Part shown: in pieces, positions 22,679 through 32,895 of the stretch
Layout of the letters: every line of letters begins with the position of its first letter
How positions within the stretch are numbered: position 1 is the stretch's first letter
NCBI GenBank assembly: GCA_001910725.1
Contig: MJGA01000029.1
Location: 186,001-250,000, forward strand
DNA from: Phanerodontia chrysosporium
Lineage: Eukaryota; Basidiomycota; Agaricomycetes; Polyporales; Phanerochaetaceae
Length of the DNA stretch: 64,000 bases
Direction: 5' to 3'
Program-made: the position numbers and the translations under genes
Notes under the pieces: model-generated
What the model was told of the DNA's origin: nothing
Database searches by the model: none
The model's input: the letters and a program-made list of their open reading frames with translations, nothing else

Positions 22679-23092
22679 GTGTTAGTTGAGCAAGCTCATA
22701 TCGACGCAGTACGCGCGGAATACGCACTGCCAGGTCACCCGGTGTTTGACCTCGTGCCGCCAGAGTTCGGCCGTCATGCGAAGCTCTATTTTGATGTGCA
22801 CAGCACGCCAGTGGTAACACGGGACAATGTCTGGGCAATTTACCTCGACCTTCTGGCGTATTTCCGCTTGCTCGAAGGCTTGGATGCCACACAGCTGGCG
22901 AGATTCGAGGAGGCGGACGAAATAGCTGTTTTGAATCTGGCTCCGCCTGTTGTGGCGGAACGGCCGCTGGCGATTATGCACGGGCAGCGAGGCGAAGTTG
23001 CGTTGGATTGTCGCAGCGACCTTGACGAGGGGGTTATTGTTAATATGGATATATTTACTGACGACGAGGAGGCGTACGTGATCGACAATTGA
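22679..23092 (+). CDS. Unidentified open frame inside the transposon
   Basis: About 138 codons ending with TGA at 23090-23092, rich in acidic residues at the C-terminus (FTDDEEAYVIDN). It begins without a good ATG, so it may be a 3' exon. No domain recognised; it could be cargo or the decayed end of an element-encoded protein. Stable open frame length and codon composition are the only support. Confidence 0.3.
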   Translation: MLVEQAHIDAVRAEYALPGHPVFDLVPPEFGRHAKLYFDVHSTPVVTRDNVWAIYLDLLAYFRLLEGLDATQLARFEEADEIAVLNLAPPVVAERPLAIMHGQRGEVALDCRSDLDEGVIVNMDIFTDDEEAYVIDN

Positions 23093-23500
23093 ACCATGTG
23101 TAGTACATCGAGGAGCCTCGAATGCGAGTTGTACGAGCTTGTTGTCCCGCGCCCGCTTGTATCTGGTTCGCCCGTATCCCGTCCGCTTATTCCCAAAAAC
23201 GGTCGTCCAGACGCTTCGTCACGAACGCTTCTGCAGGAAGCGTCGCCGTGGCGCGATCCCACCACTGTCCGAGAGGCGAAAACCCCTAGTGTTCGCGTTA
23301 GCAACCGTCCTCGCAGTGCCCGTGGGATACTTCCACGCGGACGCCTCTGAGTCAGGGATTATCGATTATGCACGACCTGCTCTGATACTGCGCCTTCCTA
23401 CCTTAGAGTATAGTACAGGGGAGGCTACTAGGTTGGAAAGCGGTGAGAAGGGGCTCTCATAGTGTATATTGACTACCTGTATGTGTGGAACGTTATTAAA

Positions 23501-23590
23501 GCCTCTGTGGCGGAGTTGGTTCAGTGCTTGTAAGATTCTTCTATCCGTCGAGTTCGACTCTTGCTTGTCGTACATTTTTCTCCTTTTTTT
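23501..23590 (+). repeat. tRNA-derived SINE-like Pol III segment
   Basis: An A-box match TGGCGGAGTTGG at 23508-23519 and a B-box match AGTTCGACTC at 23551-23560 are at tRNA-like spacing, followed by T-rich runs. The flanks do not form a tRNA acceptor stem, so it is not a tRNA gene. A second B-box match followed by T8 lies on the minus strand at about 21645-21680, also within the transposon. Confidence 0.45.
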
Positions 23591-23860
23591 CACAAATTTC
23601 CAGCGCAGCTCAAAGTAAGTTTTGTGAAGTATGTCGCTATCTATATGTCACCGGGGTAGGTAAACCAACATTTCTTTGACCTTATAACCAGAATGCCAAC
23701 CGTTATCGCATTGTATGCTGGTCAAACTCAGCCATCGCACTGAGGATAATATACATAGCAGGGCCGGCAGTCGCGGTGTCTGGAGTCCCGCATGAGTGGT
23801 TGTCACGCCCAGTGACCTGCCATCACCGGCTAACCGTCTTCCGGACTGCCGTGCCGAGAA

Positions 23861-23888
23861 TTTGAACCGACGCTAAACATCCACCATA
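23861..23888 (-). repeat. Right terminal inverted repeat
   Basis: Partner of 21325-21352. Confidence 0.85.
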
Positions 23889-24430
23889 CTGCGACATACC
23901 GCTCCTCGTGTTTGCAAACAAGCAGGACATGCCTGGCGCGATGAGCGTCGAGGAGCTCACCAACAAGCTCGGCGACCAGGGCCAGCGACCGTGGACCGTG
24001 CAGGTGCGCTCAGCCTGTCTATGGCGTCGTGGACTGGGTGCTGACGTGTGTTTGCTAGTCTGCGAGCGCGTACGATGGCGTCGGTCTGTACGATGGCTTC
24101 CAGTGGCTTGCCCCGAACGTCAAGTGATCAAGTGGCTCGGAGTTTTCAAAAGACTGAAGAATGCCTGCTCTCGTGAGGTTTACATTGTTTGTGCTTATGC
24201 TGTGGTTGTTGTATGCGTAATAGCAGGGTCTCAGATGGCAATTTACTCGGATGTTTTCAGACGCGCTCCCACTTTCGATGGCCGCTGCATGCTTTCGCGT
24301 TCTGCACTTCGAAAATTCACCCGACTAATGACATGGAAGAGATCATCAAGCACAGTGTCTATTCCTCCAGACTGATCAAGCACCGACGCGACGCCAACTA
24401 CATCCTGTGATCGTCGTGCTAGTGCGGGTT

Positions 24431-25881
24431 CTAGGCGGTGCTCTCGCGACCTTGAATGACCGGAAGGACAACCTTGGCCTTCAACAGCGTCGCAACGCGT
24501 ATTCCTGCCCCGCCCTCGCCCTTCTCGCAGCGGCGCAGCCCGAGTTCAGTGGTGCACACGACGGCATCTCCCTTCGCCTGCTTGCTCCCCTTCTTCCTCC
24601 CGCCATCATCGACGTCCTCCATGGACTCCGCGACGAACGCTGCGCCGGCGTGCGGACAGATGATCTGGAAGTCCGCCGACGCGACGTCCTCGCCGATCGC
24701 ACGCTGCACGCGCATGCTGTCCGCGACGATGCTGCGAAGCTTGCTCTGGATTGCGGGCTGCGCGAGCGCGCGGAGGGGATCGTGTGCGCTGCAGACGGTG
24801 AGGACGTCCTTGAGCGCAGTGACGAGCTTCTCGGTTGCTTGAGCTTCGGCGTCCGTAGCGCTGTTGAGTCGGTTGGCGTAGCGCCTGGTCAGGATGCGCC
24901 ATCGCGCGGAGATCGCTTGGGTTCTATCGTTGGTTGTTCATGGTGAGTCAACCGAGCATATGCGAGGGTACATCTGCTCACCATGTATGAACATATGTCG
25001 ATGGATATCGGTAAGCAAGGCGTTTTGTGCGCCCTTGTACGTGCCGCCCCAGGTGGTGATGGTCCAGCTGGCGAACGAGTTCACAGTGGCCTGCAGTGCC
25101 AATTGGGCCCACAATGGTTCGTCGCAATGCACACTGCCATGGAGAAAACCGGCCATGGTCTTTCCAACCCTCTGTTCTGCGACTGCCGCGCGTCGGCCGA
25201 AGCGGTGCGCGTCCTCGAGAACTTGACGTTGTCGGTCACGGCGGCGCAAAGCTGGAAGATCTGCGCGTTCAGGCCCTCAACCATGCGCTGTACATCGGCG
25301 TGCGAGGTGTCGTCAGTCTTGGTGAGGTACGCCTGTGACTCGCGCAGCTCGGCGGTGCGTGTTGCGAGGAGGGCCTTTGTGCTCTCCAGGTCGGTGCGTA
25401 CATGTTCGAGCTCGCGCGCGGCTTGCGCTGATGCCTTCTGTGCGCCCAGGAGCTGCTGTGCGGTCTTCTCGTACCCTTCAATGACCCTGTGAAGGCTAGA
25501 GAGCTTGTCGTTTGTCTCGGCCACAAGGGCTTCCATCTCCTCCTCATGTCTCTTCCTCTCCTCCAAGCGCTTAGTCCGCTCGTTCTTCAGCGCTGCGTTC
25601 AATCTCTTCAGGGCATTCACCTCCTTCGTCAGCCTCGAAATCGAGCCTTGTTGGTCCCGTAGCTCTCCTTTCAAGACGTGCACCTGTCCATGGGACGCCT
25701 CGAACCTCTCTCTCCATCTGCGTGCCTCATCCCCGGCCTCCTCCAAGCCTCGTATTAGGCCATCGCGCTCCAGCCTTGCTTGTTGTTCTGCTAGGCTGAA
25801 GCGTCCTCGTGCATGTCGAGAGGGTAAAGGCATGATGTCCTGCAGGGCAGCGAGAAAGATTGCGTGAATGCCCGAGTCCAT
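24431..25881 (-). CDS. Coiled-coil family protein A2
   Basis: Exon 1 24982-25881, intron 24924-24981 (58 bases), exon 2 24431-24923. Long coiled coil (residues about 30-165; LTKEVNALKRLNAALKNERT), then RTAELRESQAYL, LNAQIFQLCAAVTD, LQATVNSFASW, and after the intron family segments AISARWRILTRRYA, AIGEDVASADFQIICP and CTTELGLRRCEK with an LLKAKVVLPV tail. One-base frame slips are seen near 25200-25208 and at the start of exon 2 (24914-24922); each restores family sequence. The longer frame upstream starts with GTG, so the ATG at 25881 is used. Divergent partner of H3, 678 bases between ATGs. Confidence 0.75.
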
Positions 25882-26559
25882 GGAAGGGGGTGAGAGGATG
25901 CTCACCGATGTCCATCCTATTCGAATACTCTAGTCGACTCGCAAACGTATCACAGTCTCCGTGGGAGGTAGCCGAACAAACCCTGCAATGATCTGCGATC
26001 CTTCTGCGCAGCACCTTGGATCGTTCTGGCTTGGTTCATCAACCATTACAGTCGCATTTTGGAACAACACTCTCCGGGTGTGTACGCAGAGTCCACTCTA
26101 TCATGCGAAGACGTCCAACACTGATGGAAGACCTCGATCTCTCAGTCTTCCAGCGGGATATTCTGATACTGGGCTCTGGCACTCGCCATAACACGTTGTG
26201 GTGGCCTTCGACAAGCCTCTGTATACACTCTTCGTACAAACGTTCAAACATATGTTCTTGCGCCACGAAGATAGAGAGGACAGGAAGCGGTCCCTGGGGC
26301 TCGCTCCGACAGCAACATTGATTAGTAAGTACCCCCGTATTCGCTTACCTGTCTCGTGCTTAGCTACTTACTCGGTTATTGTTATGGTCCCTGCAAACAC
26401 TGCAAAGAGAGTCCCATATCGTGTCCCTGAGACGTCCTTCGTAGCTCCTTCGCTCTGAGATCCACAGTAGGAGGGCAGCAACGATGGTTGAAGAGAACTG
26501 TCGATAAAATAATGAAGGCGAGTGCGATTGTGCACAACCGCCCTCTCCACCACTCTGCC

Positions 26560-29018
26560 ATGTCGTCCCTCAAACCGTACACGGGACCGTTGCGCAAACT
26601 CGTCGTAGCCTTCGACGTGGGCACGACCTTCAGTGGCATTGCCTACGCGATTCTGGATCCCGGCGAAGTCCCAAAGATTCAGGCCGTCACCAGGTGTCTG
26701 GACTGACGTGCTAATCCCGCGTCGAGAAATGCTCACCATCTTCCCAGATTTCCAGGCCAGGAAAATGGCGACTTCAAGATCCCGTCAGTCCTCTGGTACA
26801 CTCAGGACGGCAATGTTCGTGCAGCGGGCGCTGAAGCTCGAGACCTCGGCATGGCGCTCGTCGCTGAGGATGAAGATCTTCTTTTCGTAGAATGGTGAGT
26901 GAATATCTCTGCTCTCTACACGGCTCCACATCTCATGTCCTCGTCAGGTTCAAACTCCACCTTCGTCCAGATACGATGGACTCGGACGGCCTTCGCAAAT
27001 CCGACCTTCGCCCTCTCCCTCCGGGAAAGACGGTCGTACAAGTCTTCGGCGACTTTCTGGCGTACCTTCTGGGCTGCGTCAAGCAGTACATTATCGACAC
27101 GCAACCGAACGGCGAGAGCGTCTGGACATCTGCGGAGCCCCGCATGGAGTTTGTTCTCAGCCACCCAAATGGGTGGGAGGGCGCGCAGCAAGCCAAGATG
27201 CGCCAGGCAGCCGTGCATGCGAAATTCATCTCTGATTCTCCTGCAGGCCATTCGAGAGTTCATTTTGTGAGCGAAGGCGAGGCGAGTCTGCTTTATTGCA
27301 TCGACAATGGCCTCGCAACCGATGCAATAAAGGTGAGTGCTTGCTATCGTCGTCATGCTATACTCGTATTAACTGGAATGATAGGAAAATGCCAGTGTAA
27401 TGATCATCGACGCTGGCGGAGGAACTGTGGACCTCAGTACCTACAAGATCGTCACCGCAAACCCCGTCTCTGTTGAAGAGATCGCCGCGCCCGCCTGTAA
27501 GTACTGAGATGAGACGACGTCAAGGCTTGCAATGACCTCTTCCGCAGGTATATTTCAGGGATCCACGCGAGTCAATATGAAGGCTTTAGAATTCTTGAAA
27601 GGTACACTCCTCTTGTTCGCAGGTTACAGCTCTGACAGGTCGTGACCAGAAAAACTGAAGAACTCGCAATATGGCAATGACGAAGACCTGAGCACTATGA
27701 TGGACAGTTTCGAGAAATCGACCAAGCCAACTTTCAAGGATTCTTCGGAGCGATCTTTTATCAAGTTTGGCTCCATTCGGGACCGAGACCCCGCCGTCGG
27801 GATTCGCAGTGGCCAGTTGCCGCTCGAGGGGTACGCACCACCGCTCGCATATCTATCCGGACTTACTCATCAACAGACCTGCAGTACCGACATTGCCAAG
27901 TTCTTTGAACCATCTATAAAAGGCATCTCTCAAGCGGTGCGCGATCAGCGGCTCGCCGCGTCGGAGCCTGTCAATGTGAGCAGCTCCCTGCTATACTCAG
28001 CACTAGTATCCGGATTCTGACAGGCAAACAGGTCGCCTTTCTCGTCGGGGGCTATGCCGCTAGCCCATGGCTCTTCTCTAAGATGAAGACGATCTTGCGG
28101 GACGCGAGTATGACTTTGTCGAGGCCAGACAACCACACGTATGGACAATGCTCCACCCTTTACCATGTTCTTTCCCTGAATAGCTTCTGCATAGGAACAA
28201 GGCAGTAGCGGAAGGCGCCGTCTCGTTCTTCCTTGGCCACTCGGTCGCTGCACGCATCGCCCGCCTGACTTATGGTGCGCACTGCGTGGTCAATTACAAG
28301 CCCAAGGACGCGGAACATGCACTTCGTGCTGCTCAAGTCTCCCGCCGTCCGTCTGGCAGGCTCACCATCCCCGGCGCGTTCGATGTCATTCTCGAGAAGG
28401 TGAGCAGCCAACTTGTTTTTGAACGGATGGAATAACGTTTCTGACTTTCTGTCGCAGGGCAGGAAGCTTCGTGAAAACGAAGAGCTTCGCCGGCCTTTCT
28501 TCCAGGAAGCAGCCAAGCCGTCGACCCTCAACAACATTTCCTCCGACGTTATCTGCTACCGCGGGAAACTCAAGAATCCGGCCTGGATGGACATCGAGCC
28601 GGGTGCGTTGCCGCAGCTTGCATATGTCCGCGAGGAGCACGCTCGTCTGATACGAAGCCCCCTTCCAGAGATGTTCTCCACCCTTTGTACTATCCATGCC
28701 GACACCTCCAAGGTCGTCAAGCAGAAGCACCAGGGCTCGAAGGGTGTGTATTATACCCAGAGCTTCGACATCGTTCTGTCGTGCGGTACGACAGAGATGA
28801 AGGCTCAGATTGCCTGGCAGGAGAAGGTGAGTGCAATTCGCAACTCATGAAACCTGGTATCCGGCTTTGCTGACAATGTTCGCCGCGACGTAGGGGCAAG
28901 AACGACGGTACGCTATATATGTCTTCGTACTGCGCGACGACCGAAGGCTAACGTATGTTATTTGCGTAGGGGTAACGCGAAGATCGTATACGACGACGAC
29001 GTGGAGGCCATGGGTTAA
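26560..29018 (+). CDS. Hsp70-like ATPase H3 (HSPA12-like), intact reference copy
   Basis: Thirteen exons: 26560-26693, 26748-26894, 26948-27332, 27385-27496, 27548-27601, 27650-27830, 27885-27975, 28032-28138, 28195-28399, 28458-28602, 28669-28826, 28894-28907, 28970-29018. They sum to 1782 bases, 593 residues. Phosphate-1 AFDVGTTFSG (Asp19), phosphate-2 IIDAGGGTVD (Asp231), adenosine site FLVGGYAASPWL (about 371-382). The C-terminal third lacks the beta-sandwich and lid of classical Hsp70, as in HSPA12-like proteins. It ends GQERRGNAKIVYDDD. The role in fungi is unknown; an ATP-dependent conformational switch is likely. All other copies align to this exon plan. Confidence 0.88.
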
Positions 29019-30179
29019 TCTCGTTATCTGACGCCTGAACGCTTACTCGCCTTCCTATTTCGATGTCTAATATCTCTAGAACGCTCCTATATATTTACGT
29101 GTATGTCTATCGCTTTGCATCATTTCTCATGGTGAGCTCGTCGCATCCTATACAGCAATGTTCGAGTTCGAGAGTCATAACTTCACCTCCGGACCTGGGA
29201 CAGCAACGTTTGCTGCATTCCAAGGAGCGCTGTACCGACGTATTACAGGTGTGGCTCGTCTTTGCTTTCGTCGGACCCTCCAAGTTCGCTGTACTTACCT
29301 GCGATCGCAACGTATGAGCCGGGCTAGATGTAGCGCCTGAGTGTCCGGGGTCTGAGCTATCAACCAGCGGGCGCCTCCGAGTGGGCACAGCTTGACCTCA
29401 ACGTTTAACGTTCAACGTTCAACGTTCAACCTGCGGTCTCCCTCCGAAACTTTGCTTGTCCACTTAAATGGAGGTGTGCAATAATTGGAGACAATATTTT
29501 GTACTGTCTTATGTAAGGCAGATATCGTTTTCAGGATTCGTCTACAGCGCAAGCTCGGATTCCGAGTCGACGTATATGTCGCGCAAATTGTCCCGGTCTT
29601 CTGCATGCTAAAGGGCGATGCATGCCTGAGCACGACGATTGGGTCACACACTCTCGCTCCTTTATCCTTTCGAGCTTCTCAAGGCCCAGCTTCGTAGTGC
29701 ACGTGATTGTCGTCCCTCAGCGACGATTACGGTTTTCCTCCGCCCGCAATCGTCGACATCTCGGCCTCATCAGCGAACGGAGTGTAGGGAGGTGGTCTTT
29801 GACCTTTACCTGAGTAATGCACCAATTAAGACACGATTCTCCCTCCTGCAAACCGGACACGGGCAAGTCTTCGAGAAACAGACCCAAGAGGGTGCTTGAT
29901 ACCATCTGAACGCTTTCATCTTGCTCCTGCTATCTCACGTGCCTTCTGGTCAACGCTCGCTAACGCGATGATATTGCCTGGGGCTCTGCATATACCCGGG
30001 TGAGCTGTGCAGTGTTAGACGAGAAAGACACGTCGCGACTCACCCATCTCAAAGGCTCCGCATATACCTCGTGCAATAGATAGGTCTTCTCTGCGCAAAG
30101 CCGAATGTCCCGACTCCCTATAGCCCTGCTGACTATGCACGAAGTATCGGTATGCAACGCCATCTGCACCCAGACCGGT
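29019..30179. other. Gene-poor stretch
   Basis: No gene supported. Contains the short tandem repeat at 29399-29430 and scattered short frames without domains. Confidence 0.45.
29399..29430 (+). repeat. Short tandem repeat, unit CAACGTT
   Basis: Four and a half 7-base units, the first with one substitution. Purely descriptive. Confidence 0.8.
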
Positions 30180-30730
30180 CGTCGTCATGTGGTGCTGCGA
30201 GAAGCTGATTTGCCGGCCCCGCCCACCCCCGTACTAAATACGTTGGATAGCGTCTCGTACGAGGTGCTGTGCTACCTGGTACGCGCAAAGGCGTCTAGTC
30301 GATGGACCTCGAGCCAGGCAAGACAAGTGCAGCTGTCAGCACTCGCGGCGCTGAGACGATTTCTACAAAGAATGCTCCACAGAGCTATCCGCGATTCAGG
30401 CCGACACGTCTCAGGTCGACAAGCACAAACAGACCGAACAAAAGGAGTATACATACGCAAGATAATGACGTCGTCCTGGGTCCTGGAGTGTGCCTCACGG
30501 AAATGAATGCGCAAATTGCAGGATTGGAAACATGCCATTGATGCCATCCCTTCGCGTGCTTGATCTGACTGTATATTGATCTCTGGGATAGGACGTGAGA
30601 GACGGTATGTTCCTCCCGTAGCACTGTGACATTTCCTGGACTCAGTTGATGCATATCTTAGGGGAGAGGCCAAGATCGTGTACGACAATGTCCGCAAGCT
30701 GGCGAGAACACCGGTGAATGCCGTTCTGCG
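30180..30730 (+). pseudogene. Relic of the 3' end of an Hsp70-like gene (H5)
   Basis: Scattered frames match only the C-terminal exons of H1-H4: VSYEVLCYLVRAK then MDLEPG (H3: DVICYRGKLK, MDIEPG); IQADTSQVDKHKQ; CLTEMNAQIAGLET (H1: GLTEMKAQIAWIQN); and GEAKIVYDNVRKLA. Frames change between them and splice sites are partly lost. The N-terminal ATPase exons are absent. It is a decayed partial copy in the same orientation as H3. Confidence 0.65.
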
Positions 30731-31079
30731 CCGTTTTGTATTTCTGTGTCGAGGCTCATGGAATACCTCCTATGCTCCATGATCACACTGCTATGGATGT
30801 ATGTTGTCTTCGAAGACGTCTGCGCCTGCCTGTGCCATCTGCTGCGCCTCATCGCGTTCATGTATTGACTTTCCTCTAGAAGCATGTGGCCAGCGCAGTC
30901 ACGCCCCGTCGATAGCCCCACAGGCCATGCTTCTTCTTACTGAGTGGCAAACCGTTTCATTAACTTTCTCTTCCTCTTGATCGGCGACGTTCCAGGGACC
31001 CGGATGGCCTTCATGCGGCCAGGGCTAGAAAAGTACTCATTGCCTCGAAGGATGACATTGGGAACGGACTACATGTGAG

Positions 31080-31087
31080 TATATATA
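31080..31087 (+). promoter_or_regulatory. TATA box of F1
   Basis: TATATATA, 39 bases before the ATG, within TGTGAGTATATATA, which also occurs upstream of F2 on the minus strand at 41657-41670. Confidence 0.6.
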
Positions 31088-31125
31088 CTCATGCATAGAG
31101 CCTCCTGCTGTTCACCCACTCAACC

Positions 31126-32456
31126 ATGGATCACGTTGACCCTGTCTCAGCACTGAACAGACAACACAACGCTGCGCTCCCCATCGGCAAGCTCGTCGAC
31201 GAAGTCGTGGTCGACGTCTTCAGGACCTATCGCACACTCTGCTTCAACGGAAACCGTCAGGAGCTCTCTCGATACGCATGGCTCAGTGTAACCCACGTAT
31301 GCCATCGCTGGCGCACGCTGGCCCTGCACACGCCGTCCATGTGGAACACCATCCACACCGATGCTAACAGTTGCATCGTAGCGACCATGCTCAGCCGGTC
31401 GGCCCAGTCGCCGCTGACGATCAGGCCGGCCCTAGGACGCACGTCCGCTCTCTCGCTGCTCATGCAAGAGCTGCCCCGTATTCGGTTTCTCGATGTGATG
31501 GTCACGCATCACACTCTTCTGGATGTCCTCGGTGCATGCGGCTCGGTTCCACCCAGTACAGTGCTCACTCGCCTCGCCCTCAACCTTTGCGACGAGACCG
31601 CCGCAGTGGACCCCGCAGTGGTCCTCGCTAGATTCGGAGCGTCACGGCTGCGCTCGTTCTCTCTGCAGTCTTGCACGGCCTTGTCTCCCTCGCCGTTCTT
31701 GTTGCCGTCTTCTCTCCAAGAGCTTTCCCTGGGACAACAAGACGCGGCGCCCTGGCCTGCGGCACGACTCTCCGCCCTGCTCAGTGCGCTGCCACGCCTG
31801 CAGTCTCTGTCCCTCGACAACCTCATCCCCGACGCGTTCTCTCCGCGCGGCACCCTTACACTGCCGAACCTGGCCTCTCTGTCCGTGACGGACGCTCTCC
31901 CCCGCATTACTAGCTTCCTCGCCTGGATCCGTGCTCCCGCCCTCCGCGACACGGCACTGTATGGGTCTGGAACGCCTGACGGCTCCGCGGTGCTCGCGCT
32001 CTCCCAGGTGCTGCGTGCGCGCCTGCGCGACGGCGGCGCAGCGCCCGTGTTCGCCCGCTTCGAGTACACGCAAGACCCGCTCGCCGAGTGCGAGGCAGAC
32101 TACATCGTCGCGACGCTCACCGGCGGCGGCGGCCCGCGCCGGCGCCGCGCTTGCACGTCGACTTCACGCTGCCGCTTGAGGACCACGACGTCCTCCCTGC
32201 GTTTATCGGCGCGCTTCCGCTCCGCACTGTCACGCAATGCGAGCTCAACCTCGCCGGAGAGGACGCCGACGCCGCGCTCCTGTGGCCCGACGACAACTAC
32301 TGCGCGTGGCGCACCGCGTTTGGCGCGCTCGGCGCGCTCGAGGAGCTGACCATCGCCAACGCTTGCTGGGAGGAGTGGTACGCCGACGAGGACTTCCTGG
32401 GGCGAGACGGCCTGCGGGGCTTCTTCCCGAAACTCAGAGCCCTGTGGATAGGCTAG
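31126..32456 (+). CDS. F-box-like protein F1 with repeat-rich C-terminus
   Basis: Intron-less. The N-terminus NRQHNAALPIGKLVDEVVVD followed by RYAWLSVTHVCHRWRTLAL and TPSMWNTI is a fungal F-box-like domain (Skp1-binding adaptor of SCF ubiquitin ligases). Leucine-rich segments follow (LRSFSLQS, LQSLSLDNLIPD, LASLSVTDALPRI). The frame slips by one base near 32141-32150, after which LHVDFTLPLEDHDVLPAFIG continues the family pattern. A TAG at 32454-32456 ends the protein at LWIG, where paralogue F2 reads through LRIGQDLHWPLWPES and 60 more residues; the paralogous sequence ELLWPA continues directly after the stop. So F1 may be truncated even if the slip is an error. Confidence 0.75.
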
Positions 32457-32895
32457 GAGCTGCTCTGGCCTGCGAGCAGCCGCCCAGACAGTGGCCTGCC
32501 GATCTTAGAGGCTCACGCGAGGACACACGATTGTTGCGGTGTGAGCTGCGGTGTCGGTGACTGACATCGAGGCGTTGCTCGAAGCATTTTCCATTTTCTG
32601 ACATGAGTGCCCTACATGTGGTATGCTATCCAGAAAGTCGTCGTAAGGAATGTGCTCTATTAATACCAAGTAGACAGTAAGAAATATATCCAAAAATCCG
32701 GTCACATGTAGTCCTTGGCCTGAAATCGGATCAGCGAGATAAGGCCAACGGGTCCGCGACAGTGTATGTGTCGTGCTCAATCTGGTGGTAAGTGTTCATA
32801 CGAGGAACACAAGATGGTGCACATTATTTCCAAGAAGATTCCCGAGCATGAGGTCCAGATAGTTGCGCTTGCATCAGCGAACGCGCAAGAGCTGG

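Larger units (their letters stand above)
21319..23894. mobile_element. 2.56-kb inverted-repeat transposon in the Arf-like gene
   Basis: Element 21325-23888, flanked by the direct repeat CTGCGA (21319-21324 and 23889-23894). Ends are inverted repeats of about 28 bases with one mismatch: TATGGTGGATGTTTAGAGTC at the left, and the complement with C for A at the right. No transposase domain was recognised, so it is probably non-autonomous. The longest internal frame (about 22679-23092) is unidentified. It also carries a tRNA-like Pol III segment (23501-23590). A 6-bp duplication is unusual; assignment to a superfamily is not possible from this copy. Confidence 0.85.
20719..24127 (+). pseudogene. 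Arf-like small GTPase gene split by a 2.56-kb insertion
   Basis: 5' part: MGGIISQ (possible N-myristoylation Gly), Walker A GLEGSGKT, then TVFQNPYAIIFMVDSSEPER and LNEDERLCD up to 21324. 3' part from 23889: CDIPLLVFANKQDMPGAMS (NKQD guanine-specificity motif), WTVQ, then SASAYDGVGLYDGFQWLAPN and TGA at 24125-24127. The exon is cut within LCD-IPLL by a flanked element. Deleting it plus one CTGCGA copy restores the frame exactly. The expected switch-II DVGGQ is replaced by HAGAE, so even the uninterrupted protein would be an atypical Arf relative. The insertion brings an in-frame TAG within about 20 bases. Confidence 0.85.

Noticed and set aside
23500..23580. A second tRNA gene
   Set aside because: A and B boxes are present but no acceptor or anticodon stems can be formed.
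30948..31050. Tiny Lys/Arg-rich minus-strand frame (MKAIRVPGTSPIKRKRK and on)
   Set aside because: Only about 25 codons, without promoter or homology; could be chance.
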